This document shows, one piece after another, positions 35,465 through 43,387 of a DNA stretch of 47,312 bases; positions within the stretch are counted from its first letter, which is position 1, and every line of letters begins with the position of its first letter. Origin of the DNA: UBA6918 sp040754425 (GTDB taxonomy: Bacteria; Pseudomonadota; Gammaproteobacteria; Burkholderiales; Thiobacillaceae); assembly GCA_040754425.1 (NCBI GenBank), contig JBFMCR010000006.1:1-47312 (forward strand). Reading direction: 5' to 3'. The translations under genes were made by a program, and so were the position numbers. A model generated the notes under the pieces. That model made no database searches and was not told the DNA's origin. It worked only from the letters and a program-made list of their open reading frames with translations.

Positions 35465-35911
35465 TTAAGCACCCGCCTCAGGCTCCATGCTGCAATCCGC
35501 ATGCATGGGGACGATCGGCAGAGTGAGCAGCACTTCGTCTTCAACCACGCCGGCCAGATCAAAATTTTGGCCGGCAACGATCACTTCAATGTCTTCGTCG
35601 GCAAGCGCCGCCTCCAATCTGTCGGCATCCGCTTCGCTGGCGGCAAGGTAGAGCAGCCGGTCGCTGTCGACCGCCACGCTGACCGGCTTGAGGCAGCGCT
35701 GGCATTGCATTTCCACAACGGCTTTCACCCTGCAGTGCAACTGCGGACGCCCGCGCGAATCTCGCCCGCCGCAAACCCGGTAGTGCAACATCGCTTCCGG
35801 GTTCACAAACTCTTGAGCAAGTCGCTCGAAATCACCTACCATCGTATTGCCTTCCCAACAGCGGGACTTCTCGGCAAAGTTCGACGGCGAAACGACAGGC
35901 CTTTCAAACAT
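35465..35911 (-). CDS. yceD: YceD / DUF177 family protein (23S rRNA accumulation protein)
   Basis: YceD is a small protein whose loss affects 23S rRNA levels in E. coli and plants. Its exact mechanism is unclear. It has 148 residues starting MFERPVVSPSNFAEK. The CxxC block VEMQCQRCLKPVSV, then VEDEVLLTLPIVPMHADC, is the DUF177 signature. The ATG at 35911 was chosen because it fits the N-terminus and lies about 25 bases from a consensus promoter. It is the first gene of the fatty-acid operon and is divergent from pycA. Confidence 0.92.
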   Translation of the reverse strand: MFERPVVSPSNFAEKSRCWEGNTMVGDFERLAQEFVNPEAMLHYRVCGGRDSRGRPQLHCRVKAVVEMQCQRCLKPVSVAVDSDRLLYLAASEADADRLEAALADEDIEVIVAGQNFDLAGVVEDEVLLTLPIVPMHADCSMEPEAGA

Positions 35912-35942
35912 TTTGGTAGCGTCGTTCGAGCATAAGCGCGCA

Positions 35943-35971
35943 ATTTTATGATTTCGCAGTAGTTTTGTCAA
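35943..35971 (-). promoter_or_regulatory. Consensus sigma-70 promoter of the yceD-rpmF-plsX-fab operon
   Basis: On the minus strand TTGACA (35971-35966) and TAAAAT (35948-35943) are separated by exactly 17 bases. The predicted start is near 35936, leaving a leader of about 25 bases before the yceD ATG. This is the best sigma-70 match noticed in the window. No FabR or FadR operator was recognised nearby. Confidence 0.75.
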
Positions 35972-35995
35972 AGACCAATACGGGGAAAGACAGGC

Positions 35996-37414
35996 GTGAT
36001 ACGCAAAATACTGGTCGCCAACCGGGGAGAAATCGCGGTACGCATCATCCGCGCCTGTTCCGAATTGGGCATCGAGTCCGCCGCCGTCTATACGGATGCC
36101 GACCGCCACGCCCTGCATGTAAAGAAGGCCGACGAAGCCTACCACATCGGCAAGGACCCGTTGGCCGGCTATCTCAACCCGCACCATCTGGTGAACCTCG
36201 CCGCCGCTTCGGGCTGCGACGCCCTGCATCCTGGCTACGGCCTGCTGTCCGAAAACCCCATCCTGGCCGACGCCTGCGCCAAACGCGGCATCAAGTTCAT
36301 CGGCCCCGAGGCCAAACTGATTCGGCAGATGGGCGACAAGATCGAGGCGCGCCGGGCCATGATCAAGGCCGGCATCCCGGTGGTGCCCGGCTCCGACCAC
36401 AACCTGGAAAGCCTGGAGGAAGCGCGTCAGCTTGCCGCCAAAATCGGCTATCCGGTCATGCTCAAGGCCACCAACGGCGGCGGCGGGCGCGGCATCCGCC
36501 GCTGCGACAGCGAGGAGGAACTCAGCCGCAATTACGACCGTGTGGTGTCCGAAGCCACCAAGGCCTTCGGCAAGCCCGAGGTCTTCATCGAAAAGTGCGT
36601 GGTCAATCCCAAGCACATCGAGGTGCAGATCCTGGCCGACGGCCAGGGCAACACCGTACATCTTTTCGAGCGCGACTGTTCCATCCAGCGCCGCAACCAG
36701 AAGCTCATCGAGATCGCGCCCTCGCCCCAGCTCACCGAATCCCAGCGCCAGTACATCGGCAAGCTGGCGGTGCAGGCCGCGCGCGCAGTGGGTTACGTCA
36801 ACGCCGGCACGGTGGAATTCCTGCTCGATCGGGACAACCAGTTCTATTTCATGGAAATGAATACGCGCCTGCAGGTCGAGCACACCATCACCGAGAGCAT
36901 CACCGGCGTGGACATCGTGCAGGAGCAGATTCGTGTAGCCGACGGCCTGCCGCTGCAGTACAGGCAGGAAGACATAAAATACCGCGGCTTCGCCATCGAA
37001 TTCCGCATCAATGCCGAAGATCCGAAGAACGACTTCCTGCCCAGTTTCGGCCGCATCACCCGCTATTACGCGCCCGGCGGCCCGGGGGTGAGGGTGGACG
37101 CGGCCATGTACACGGATTATGTGATCCCGCCCTACTTCGATTCGCTGTGCGCCAAGCTCACGGTGTGGAACCTGTCCTGGCCGGGCGTCATCGCGCGCGC
37201 GCGGCGCGCGCTCTCGGACATGGTGGTGTACGGCGTCAAGACCACCATCCCCTACTACCAGGAAATCCTCAATCATGCGGATTTCCAGAGCGGGCGTTTC
37301 AACACCGGTTTCGTCGAGGCCCACCCCGAACTCATCCAGTACGAAGAAAAGAACCCGCCGGAAATGCTGGCGGCCGCCGTCGCCGCAGCCATCGCGGCTT
37401 ACCAGGGACTATGA
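35996..37414 (+). CDS. pycA: Biotin carboxylase subunit of a two-subunit pyruvate carboxylase
   Basis: This ATP-grasp enzyme carboxylates biotin with bicarbonate. It has 472 residues. RKILVANRGEIAVRIIRA, ATNGGGGRGI (glycine-rich ATP loop), EKCVVNPKHIEVQ and MEMNTRLQVEHTITE are biotin carboxylase hallmarks. The start is a GTG with GGAAAG upstream. The partner at 37546 has an oxaloacetate-decarboxylase alpha-type domain, so the pair fits two-subunit pyruvate carboxylase (pyruvate to oxaloacetate) better than acetyl-CoA carboxylase accC, which usually pairs with accB. It is divergent from yceD. Confidence 0.85.
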   Translation: MIRKILVANRGEIAVRIIRACSELGIESAAVYTDADRHALHVKKADEAYHIGKDPLAGYLNPHHLVNLAAASGCDALHPGYGLLSENPILADACAKRGIKFIGPEAKLIRQMGDKIEARRAMIKAGIPVVPGSDHNLESLEEARQLAAKIGYPVMLKATNGGGGRGIRRCDSEEELSRNYDRVVSEATKAFGKPEVFIEKCVVNPKHIEVQILADGQGNTVHLFERDCSIQRRNQKLIEIAPSPQLTESQRQYIGKLAVQAARAVGYVNAGTVEFLLDRDNQFYFMEMNTRLQVEHTITESITGVDIVQEQIRVADGLPLQYRQEDIKYRGFAIEFRINAEDPKNDFLPSFGRITRYYAPGGPGVRVDAAMYTDYVIPPYFDSLCAKLTVWNLSWPGVIARARRALSDMVVYGVKTTIPYYQEILNHADFQSGRFNTGFVEAHPELIQYEEKNPPEMLAAAVAAAIAAYQGL

Positions 37415-37437
37415 AAATTGAAACACCCCGAACAACC

Positions 37438-37513
37438 ACAGGGAGGTACGGGAGGTTTGGGGAGGAAAACCCCGCCTTGCTCCTTTACCTCTCTTAAGCT
37501 TCCTGTAAATTGC
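37438..37513. repeat. Inverted 9-base word repeat between pycA and pycB
   Basis: The left arm begins ACAGGGAGGTACGGGAGG at 37438 and continues in 9-base words to about 37470. The right arm (37480-37513), read in reverse complement, is ATTTACAGGAAGC, then AAGAGAGGT, AAAGGAG. Pairing is imperfect. The purine arm is first in the mRNA. It shares its arm sequence with the elements near 1520 and 33140. Confidence 0.75.
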
Positions 37514-37545
37514 TTTTCCACACCCCTGACTGAAATGGATTAGCC

Positions 37546-39393
37546 ATGCCCAGAGTTCATATCTCCGACCTTGTTTTGCGCGACGGCCACCAGTCGCTCA
37601 TCGCCACGCGCATGCGCACAGAGGACATGCTGCCCATCTGCGGCAAGCTCGATTCGGTCGGCTTCTGGTCGCTGGAAGCCTGGGGCGGCGCCACCTTCGA
37701 CGCCTGCGTGCGCTTCCTCAAGGAGGACCCCTGGGAACGCCTGAGGAAATTGCGCCGCGCCCTGCCCAACACCCGCATCCAGATGCTGCTCAGGGGCCAG
37801 AACCTGCTCGGCTACCGTCATTACTCCGACGACGTAGTGCGCGCCTTCGTGCAGAAGAGTGCTGACAACGGCGTCGACGTGTTCCGCATCTTCGACGCCA
37901 TGAACGACCTGCGCAACATGCAGGTGTCGATCGAGGCGGTGAAAAAGACCGGCAAGCACGCCGAAGGCGCGATCTGCTACACCACCAGCCCGGTGCACGA
38001 CATCCCGCATTTCGTGAAGCTGGCGAAAGGCTTCGCCGAAATGGGCTGCGACACCATCGCCATCAAGGACATGGCGGGGCTGCTCGCGCCGTACACCGCC
38101 TTTGATCTGGTCAAGGCCATCATCGAGGCGACCGGCCTGCCCGTGCACACCCACAGCCACGCCACCTCGGGACTGTCGCACATGGCGCACCTCAAGGCAG
38201 TGGAAGCCGGCGCCAGCATCATCGACACCTGCATCGGCGCCTTCGCCGAGGGTGCCAGCCACCCCACCACGCAAAGCATGGTGGCCGCACTCGCCGGCAC
38301 CGAATACGACACCGGACTGTCGCTGCCGCTACTGGAAGAAATCTCCGCCTATTTCAGGGAAGTGCGCAAGAAGTACTGGCAGTTCGAGAGCGAGTTCACC
38401 GGCGTGGACACGCGCGTGCTCATCAACCAGGTTCCCGGCGGCATGATTTCCAACCTCGCCAACCAGCTGAAGGAACAGAACGCGCTCGACAGGATGGATG
38501 CGGTATTGGAAGAAATCCCGCGCGTGCGCGAAGACCTCGGCTATCCGCCGCTCGTCACCCCCACTTCGCAAATCGTCGGCACCCAGGCCGTGCTCAACGT
38601 CATGACCGGCGCGCGCTACAAGAGCATCACCCAGGAAGTGAAGCTGTATCTGCAAGGCCGCTACGGCGCCACGCCGGGCCGGGTCAACGAGGAAGTGCGC
38701 CAGCTCGCCATCGGCAACCTCGAAGTCATGAGCGGCCGCCCCGCCGACCTCATTCCGCCAGAGCTCGACAAGCTGCGCGGCGAAGTCGACAGCCTGGCCA
38801 AGTCGGATGAAGACGTGCTGACCTACGCCATGTTCCCGGATCTCGGCCGCACCTTCCTGCAGGAACGCGCCGCCGGCAGCCTCAGGCCCGAGCCGCTGCT
38901 GCCCATCGAGGCGAAAAACGGCGAAGGCGCGCCGCGCTTCGCCGCCGACGAATTCAACATCACTTTGCACGGCGAGACCTACCACATCAAGCTTTCCGCC
39001 AGCGGCCGCGCGAGCGAAACCCAGCGTCCCTACTTCGTGACCGTGGACGGCGTGTCCGAGGAAGTGCTGGTCGAGGCGCTGAACGAAGTCGAAATCGCGG
39101 GCGGACAGCCGGGCACGAGCAGCAAGCCGGACCGCAAGCTCCACGCGGCAGGGCAGAAACCGCGCCCCACGCACAAAGGCCACGTCACCGCCGCCATGCC
39201 CGGCACCATCGTCGACGTGCTGGTGAAGACCGGGCAGAAGGTCAACGCAGGCGACCCGGTGCTGGTGATCGAAGCCATGAAAATGGAAAACGAAGTACAG
39301 GCGCCCGTGTCCGGCACCGTCAGCGGCATCTTCACCGCCAAAGGCGAAGCGGTGACGCCGGACATGGCCCTGATCGAAATCCAGCCGGAATGA
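37546..39393 (+). CDS. pycB: Carboxyltransferase-biotin carrier subunit (PycB / OadA-type)
   Basis: This subunit transfers the carboxyl group from biotin to pyruvate and carries the biotin itself. It has 615 residues. The N-terminal DUF/HMGL-type barrel has DLVLRDGHQSLIATRM and HTHSHATSGLSHMAHL. The PYC_OADA domain follows. The C-terminal biotinyl domain has EAMKM with Lys579. Oxaloacetate decarboxylase alpha is nearly identical in layout, but no beta or gamma membrane subunits are nearby and a biotin carboxylase is upstream, so pyruvate carboxylase is favoured. No clear Shine-Dalgarno sequence precedes the ATG. Confidence 0.87.
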   Translation: MPRVHISDLVLRDGHQSLIATRMRTEDMLPICGKLDSVGFWSLEAWGGATFDACVRFLKEDPWERLRKLRRALPNTRIQMLLRGQNLLGYRHYSDDVVRAFVQKSADNGVDVFRIFDAMNDLRNMQVSIEAVKKTGKHAEGAICYTTSPVHDIPHFVKLAKGFAEMGCDTIAIKDMAGLLAPYTAFDLVKAIIEATGLPVHTHSHATSGLSHMAHLKAVEAGASIIDTCIGAFAEGASHPTTQSMVAALAGTEYDTGLSLPLLEEISAYFREVRKKYWQFESEFTGVDTRVLINQVPGGMISNLANQLKEQNALDRMDAVLEEIPRVREDLGYPPLVTPTSQIVGTQAVLNVMTGARYKSITQEVKLYLQGRYGATPGRVNEEVRQLAIGNLEVMSGRPADLIPPELDKLRGEVDSLAKSDEDVLTYAMFPDLGRTFLQERAAGSLRPEPLLPIEAKNGEGAPRFAADEFNITLHGETYHIKLSASGRASETQRPYFVTVDGVSEEVLVEALNEVEIAGGQPGTSSKPDRKLHAAGQKPRPTHKGHVTAAMPGTIVDVLVKTGQKVNAGDPVLVIEAMKMENEVQAPVSGTVSGIFTAKGEAVTPDMALIEIQPE

Positions 39394-39407
39394 CCGAAAA
39401 ACAAATC

Positions 39408-39490
39408 AGAAGGCAAAATTCAAAAGAAAATTCAAAAGCAAAAATAAAGAACGCCAGTAGAATCGCTTCTTGCCCTTGGCCTTTTGCATT
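39408..39490. repeat. Weak inverted word element between pycB and maf
   Basis: The purine-rich left part (39408-39446) repeats AATTCAAAAG twice within A-rich sequence. The pyrimidine-rich right part (39466-39490) reads in reverse complement as GCAAAAGGCCAAGGGCAAGAAG. Pairing between the two is only partial, so membership in the word-palindrome class is less sure. The right part ends one base before the maf ATG. Confidence 0.4.
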
Positions 39491-39491
39491 C

Positions 39492-40070
39492 ATGAAACTC
39501 GTTCTTGCCTCCACCTCACGCTACCGCCGCGAGCTGCTTTCACGCCTGCACATGCCTTTCGATGTGGTTTCCCCCGATGTCGACGAAACCCCGCTGCCGG
39601 GCGAATCGCCTTCGCAGACTGCGTTGAGACTTTCCGTACTGAAGGCGCAGGCCGTCGCCCAACAGTTTCCCGACGCGCTCATCATCGGCTCCGACCAGGT
39701 GCTGATGCTGGGCGATGAGCAGCTCGGCAAGCCCGGGAATTTCGACAATGCCTTCGCGCAGTTGAAGAAAATGCAGGGCAAGGCCATGGTGTTCCACACC
39801 GCGCTGACCCTGCTCAACAGCCGCACCGGCCACATACAGACCCGCGACGTACCCACCGTCGTGCACATGCGCAAATTGAGCGACGCCCAGATCGAGGCCT
39901 ACCTGAAGAAGGAGGAACCCTACGACTGCGCCGGCTCGGCCAGGAGCGAATCGCTCGGCATCGCGCTCATGGAGCGCATGGACAGCCCCGACCCCACCGC
40001 GCTGATCGGCCTGCCGCTCATGGCCCTGACCGAGATGCTCATGAACGAGGGCGTGGACGTCTTGAAGTGA
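39492..40070 (+). CDS. Maf/YceF-family nucleotide pyrophosphatase
   Basis: This house-cleaning pyrophosphatase acts on non-canonical nucleotides. The YceF branch prefers 7-methyl-GTP. It has 192 residues. LVLASTSRYRRELLSRL opens it, IIGSDQVLML carries the catalytic Asp, and SARSESLGIALMERM is nearer YceF than the dTTP-type YhdE. Location near yceD, rpmF and rluC also matches E. coli yceF. The ATG at 39492 was chosen by homology. It has no Shine-Dalgarno sequence and abuts a pyrimidine-rich repeat arm. An upstream frame to 39390 reads through that repeat. Confidence 0.93.
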   Translation: MKLVLASTSRYRRELLSRLHMPFDVVSPDVDETPLPGESPSQTALRLSVLKAQAVAQQFPDALIIGSDQVLMLGDEQLGKPGNFDNAFAQLKKMQGKAMVFHTALTLLNSRTGHIQTRDVPTVVHMRKLSDAQIEAYLKKEEPYDCAGSARSESLGIALMERMDSPDPTALIGLPLMALTEMLMNEGVDVLK

Positions 40071-40774
40071 CAACGGGCACGCTGTACCTGATTCCTGTCC
40101 CGCTCGGCCCGGCCGCGCCGGAAACCTGCCTGCCGCCAGACACCTTGGCGGTTGCGCGCCGGCTCGACACCTTCGTCGCCGAACGCGCCAGGACCGCGCG
40201 CGCCCATCTCAAGGCCATGGGCCATCCCAGGCCCTTGCAGGAACTGACCATCAGTGAACTGAACGAGCACACGCCGGCCGGCGAAATCGCCGCCCTGCTG
40301 GCGCCGCTGAAAGCCGGCAAGGATGTAGGGCTGATGTCGGAAGCCGGTTGTCCCGCCGTCGCCGATCCCGGCGCCGAACTGGTGCGCGCCGCACACCGTG
40401 AAGGCATCACCGTGGCGCCGCTCGTCGGCCCCTCCTCCATTCTGCTCGCGCTGATGGGCTCAGGCCTCGGCGGCCAGCGCTTCTGTTTTCACGGCTACCT
40501 GCCCGCCAGGGAGCCGGAACGCACGCAGAAAATCCGCGAACTGGAAAAGGCCGCGCGCCGCGACCGCGCCACCCAGCTCTTCATCGAAACCCCCTATCGC
40601 AGCGCCGCTTTGCTGGAAACGCTGGCCGCCACCCTTGCGCCGGACGTGCTGGTCAGCGTGGGCGCCGACTTGAGCCTGCCGGGGCAGTTCGTCGCAACCC
40701 GCAACGCCCGTGACTGGAAGGCTAAAGCCGAGGCCATAAAAGACCGTTTGGTGGTTTTTGGGGTCGGGGTCTGA
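40067..40774 (+). CDS. SAM-dependent methyltransferase, tetrapyrrole-methylase fold (RsmI-like)
   Basis: This is a member of the tetrapyrrole methylase superfamily related to RsmI, which methylates C1402 of 16S rRNA. It has 235 residues, shorter than RsmI. GTLYLIPVPLGPAAPET, DVGLMSEAGCPAVADPGAELV and PLVGPSSILLALMGSG are the SAM-binding and core blocks. The start is a GTG that overlaps the maf stop (GTGA). The maf-methyltransferase-S49 peptidase-Rieske-HAD set is common in betaproteobacteria. Its true substrate is not shown by the sequence. Confidence 0.88.
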   Translation: MTTGTLYLIPVPLGPAAPETCLPPDTLAVARRLDTFVAERARTARAHLKAMGHPRPLQELTISELNEHTPAGEIAALLAPLKAGKDVGLMSEAGCPAVADPGAELVRAAHREGITVAPLVGPSSILLALMGSGLGGQRFCFHGYLPAREPERTQKIRELEKAARRDRATQLFIETPYRSAALLETLAATLAPDVLVSVGADLSLPGQFVATRNARDWKAKAEAIKDRLVVFGVGV

Positions 40775-40793
40775 CCGGCCACAGGGGGAAAAC

Positions 40794-41006
40794 ATGCAAA
40801 TGGCAAAATTCGGGTTTCGCGTGCGTGCGCAAAACGGCGCCATCATCGAACGGGTAATGATCCAGGCCCAGTCCGAGGAAGCCGGCCGCACCAAGCTGTT
40901 CCGCCTGTATCCGCGCAGCGAGATTCTGTCCTGCTGGCGCGAAGGCGAAGCCGCGACGCAAACCAACCTGTCCTTCGAAGATCTGGCCGATCTTCTGAAT
41001 AACTGA
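40794..41006 (+). CDS. Small conserved-looking protein of unknown function
   Basis: I do not recognise the family. The 70-residue protein begins MQMAKFGFRVRAQNGAIIER, contains IQAQSEEAGRTKLFRLYP and a Cys-Trp pair (ILSCWREG), and ends in an acidic helix (EDLADLLNN). The strand-helix pattern suggests a small alpha/beta domain. An AGGGGGA site lies seven bases before the ATG at 40794. It follows the methyltransferase by 19 bases and converges on parA with a two-base gap. Confidence 0.7.
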   Translation: MQMAKFGFRVRAQNGAIIERVMIQAQSEEAGRTKLFRLYPRSEILSCWREGEAATQTNLSFEDLADLLNN

Positions 41007-41008
41007 AC

Positions 41009-41773
41009 TCAGTCCAGGAAGCCGTCGGCCTGCAATTCCTCGCGCAGCGCCAGGTAATCCTGAGCCCCCTTGCAGCCCGGCAAATAGGAAAACACGTCCT
41101 TGCCTTGCGCCGGGCTCATCGCCACCGCAACGTTTTCCGATATCACCGTCCGGCACAGCCTGTCGCCGAAAGCCTCGCTCAGTCTGGCGCGGATGTCTTC
41201 GCTCATGTTGCGCCGCCTGTCGTAACGGGTAATCAGGTAGCGCCGCGGCATTTTGCGCCTCAGCACCGGCTCCAGCGAGTTCAGCACGTGATCGATCTGA
41301 AAGGCCCCCTGCAGCGAGAGATAATCGCTGGATACCGGGACCAGCACGCCGGTGGCGGCGAAGATCGAACTCAACGACAGCACCCCGACGAAAGGGCAGC
41401 AGTCGATCAGATAATGCGATGCATGTTCGACTTCCATGCCGGCGATGCCCTGGCGCAGCCGGTTGAGCGTCGCCGGCCCCTTGCCGAACATGGAATCGAC
41501 CTTGGTCAGCTGGCCATGGGCGGGAACCAGCAGCCCTATGCCGGGCAGCTCCTGTACCAGGCTGCGCAAAGTCGCGCTGGCGGAATACAGGGCGAAAACG
41601 CTGGCGTCGGCGGTATCGGGAAGCTTGTTGAAAATGCGCGTGAGATGGGCCTGGGGATCCATGTCGATCAGGCAGACCTTCCGATCAGAACGGGCAAGCG
41701 CCGCGCCAAGATTGAGCGCCGTCGTGGTCTTGCCCACGCCTCCCTTGCAGTTGAAAACCGCCAGTCTCGCCAT
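41009..41773 (-). CDS. Orphan ParA-family ATPase
   Basis: This deviant Walker-A ATPase of the ParA/MinD superfamily would position DNA or protein complexes. It has 254 residues. LAVFNCKGGVGKTTTALNLG is the P-loop with the signature lysine. VCLIDMDPQAHLTRIF is the A' motif and YLIDCCPF the Walker B. No parB, parS-like cluster or minD partner is present, so a plasmid or chromosome partition role cannot be claimed. The ATG at 41773 is the only start close to the P-loop. The longer frame to 42007 is a shadow of the rof-like gene. Confidence 0.87.
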   Translation of the reverse strand: MARLAVFNCKGGVGKTTTALNLGAALARSDRKVCLIDMDPQAHLTRIFNKLPDTADASVFALYSASATLRSLVQELPGIGLLVPAHGQLTKVDSMFGKGPATLNRLRQGIAGMEVEHASHYLIDCCPFVGVLSLSSIFAATGVLVPVSSDYLSLQGAFQIDHVLNSLEPVLRRKMPRRYLITRYDRRRNMSEDIRARLSEAFGDRLCRTVISENVAVAMSPAQGKDVFSYLPGCKGAQDYLALREELQADGFLD

Positions 41774-41853
41774 CTCCGCCAAGCCGATCGATATTGTCAG
41801 ATCAAGGTGCCGTCGGCAGTGCCGCCGGGCCTGCATCGAGGCCCCCGGGGCAG

Positions 41854-42078
41854 TCAAAAACGCAGATGGTCCAGCCTGAGTACAAGCTTTTCTCCCGTTT
41901 CGGTCCGCGCCTCCAGCCATTCCGCGCCATCGCGCGCATAAACGTCCAGCGGCAGCAGACGCCATCGGCCGGCACGCTCGCCGGCCGAGACCTCGATATC
42001 CAGCCATTGTTTCCTCAGCACGGCGAACTCCAGCCGTTCATGATTTGCGCAGGTTATCGGTTGATAGGCTTGGTTCAA
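41854..42078 (-). CDS. rof: Rof/YaeO-like Rho-binding antiterminator
   Basis: This small protein is similar to Rof, which binds Rho and inhibits transcription termination. It has 74 residues. YQPITCANHERLEFAVLRKQ at the N-terminus matches the YQPI-C-D/N-HxxLE start of Rof. The C-terminal ETGEKLVLRLDHL matches its last strands. The start overlaps the sppA stop, so it is co-translated with sppA. Between it and parA (41774-41853) lie GC-rich dyads (for example GGGCCT/AGGCCC) but no gene. Confidence 0.75.
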   Translation of the reverse strand: MNQAYQPITCANHERLEFAVLRKQWLDIEVSAGERAGRWRLLPLDVYARDGAEWLEARTETGEKLVLRLDHLRF

Positions 42079-43013
42079 CGCAAGGGGGTCCTGCTTTCAG
42101 TCAACGGGCTCAAGGCCTTGGCGATACCAACGCCGAGCTTGTCGGCCAGGCGCGAAGCCAGATCCTCGCGCGGCGTGAAGTCGACGATGTCCTCGGCTCT
42201 GATGATCTCGCGCGCCACGTAGTCGGTGCTGCCGTAGGCATCGGCAAGACCCAGCTCGATGCTCTTCGCGCCGCTCCACACCAGGCCGCTGAACATGTCC
42301 GGCGTTTCCTTCAGGCGCTTGCCGCGACCCTTGCGCACCACGTCGATGAACTGCTGGTGGATTTCCTCGAGCATGGACCTGGCATAGGCCTCCTGCTTTG
42401 GATCGACCGGCGAGAAGGGATCGAGGAAGCCCTTGTTTTCGCCCGCGGTCAGCAGTCGCCGCTCCACGCCCAGCTTGTCCATGGCCTTGGTGAAACCGAA
42501 GCCGTCCATGAGCACGCCTATGGAGCCGACGATGCTGGCCTTGTCGACGAAGATCTTGTCGGCGGCGGCGGCCACGTAATAGCCGCCGGAGGCGCAGATG
42601 TCGTCCACCACCACGTACAGCGGTGTGGACGGGTACTTGGCGCGCAGGCGCTTGATCTCGTCATGGATCTGGCCCGCCTGCACCGGGCTGCCGCCGGGAC
42701 TGTTGATGCGCAGGATGACGCCCTGGGTGCGCTTGTCCTCGAATGCGGATTGCAGGCCGGTGACCACCATGTCGGCGCTGACCTCGTCGCTGGAAATGAC
42801 GCCCTGCATGTCGATCAGCGCCGTATGCTTGCCGAGCACTTTCTCGCCCTGGTCCATCAGGCCCATGAAGGCGAACAGCAGGATGAAAAGATAAAGGAAA
42901 GTGAGTGACTTGAAGAAAATCCCCCACTGCCGCGACTTGCGCTGCTCCTGCACGGCGGCCAGCGCCACCTTCTCGAGCGCCTGCCGCTCCCAGTTGTTGT
43001 CCGTGTCACTCAT
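42075..43013 (-). CDS. sppA: S49-family signal peptide peptidase (SppA-like)
   Basis: This membrane serine protease degrades signal peptides or envelope proteins. It has 312 residues, the short one-domain form. A single N-terminal membrane helix (LTFLYLFILLFAFMGLM, about 37-53) anchors a ClpP-like domain. The catalytic dyad is Ser142 (ICASGGYYVA) and Lys194 (TAGENKGFLDP), with the 52-residue spacing of the Ser-Lys enzymes. Its start overlaps the Rieske gene stop. Confidence 0.94.
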   Translation of the reverse strand: MSDTDNNWERQALEKVALAAVQEQRKSRQWGIFFKSLTFLYLFILLFAFMGLMDQGEKVLGKHTALIDMQGVISSDEVSADMVVTGLQSAFEDKRTQGVILRINSPGGSPVQAGQIHDEIKRLRAKYPSTPLYVVVDDICASGGYYVAAAADKIFVDKASIVGSIGVLMDGFGFTKAMDKLGVERRLLTAGENKGFLDPFSPVDPKQEAYARSMLEEIHQQFIDVVRKGRGKRLKETPDMFSGLVWSGAKSIELGLADAYGSTDYVAREIIRAEDIVDFTPREDLASRLADKLGVGIAKALSPLTESRTPLR

Positions 43014-43387
43014 GTGTTTGCCAGATGATGTTCAGTTAAACAGATTCGGTCGTCGCGCTCCTCCACCGGCAGGCGGGTGAGGCCCCGGCCGCCACACCTG
43101 CCGGTGACGCATTGCCCGTCTTTCGGGCTGTACAGGGCGCCGTGCGTCGCGCAGATCAAGTATACGCCGTCAGCATTAAAAAATTCGCCTTCCCGCCAGT
43201 CCAGTTCCACCGGCACGTGGCCGCACCGGTTGAGGAAAGCGCACGGTTCGCCTTGGTAGCGGATGACGAAAGCAGCGGCCGGCCGGCCATGCCATTTCAC
43301 CATGAAGCGCACGCCTTTGCCGCCGTCCTGCAAATCGCCGGAAGCGCAGATCACGCGCTCCTCGTTCACGCGCGTTCCATCAGCCAT
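43010..43387 (-). CDS. Small Rieske [2Fe-2S] protein
   Basis: This soluble ferredoxin-like protein has a single Rieske domain. It has 125 residues. Ligands are Cys55 and His57 (NRCGHVPVEL) and Cys79 and His82 (ICATHGALY). There is no signal peptide or membrane anchor, so it is cytoplasmic. It could be an electron carrier or a ring-hydroxylating-dioxygenase ferredoxin homologue, but no oxygenase is nearby. The gph-Rieske-sppA order recurs in betaproteobacteria without known function. It overlaps gph by 22 bases. Confidence 0.9.
   Translation of the reverse strand: MADGTRVNEERVICASGDLQDGGKGVRFMVKWHGRPAAAFVIRYQGEPCAFLNRCGHVPVELDWREGEFFNADGVYLICATHGALYSPKDGQCVTGRCGGRGLTRLPVEERDDRICLTEHHLANT

Noticed and set aside
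35912..37324. N-terminal extension of yceD across pycA
   Set aside because: The frame is open only because it is antisense to pycA. A consensus promoter and the family N-terminus place the yceD start at 35911.
35996..39393. Sodium-pumping oxaloacetate decarboxylase
   Set aside because: The alpha-type subunit is present, but the membrane beta and gamma subunits are absent and a biotin carboxylase is adjacent, so pyruvate carboxylase fits better.
41009..41773. Plasmid partition locus
   Set aside because: Only a ParA is present. No ParB, parS sites or replication genes are nearby, and all neighbours are chromosomal housekeeping genes.
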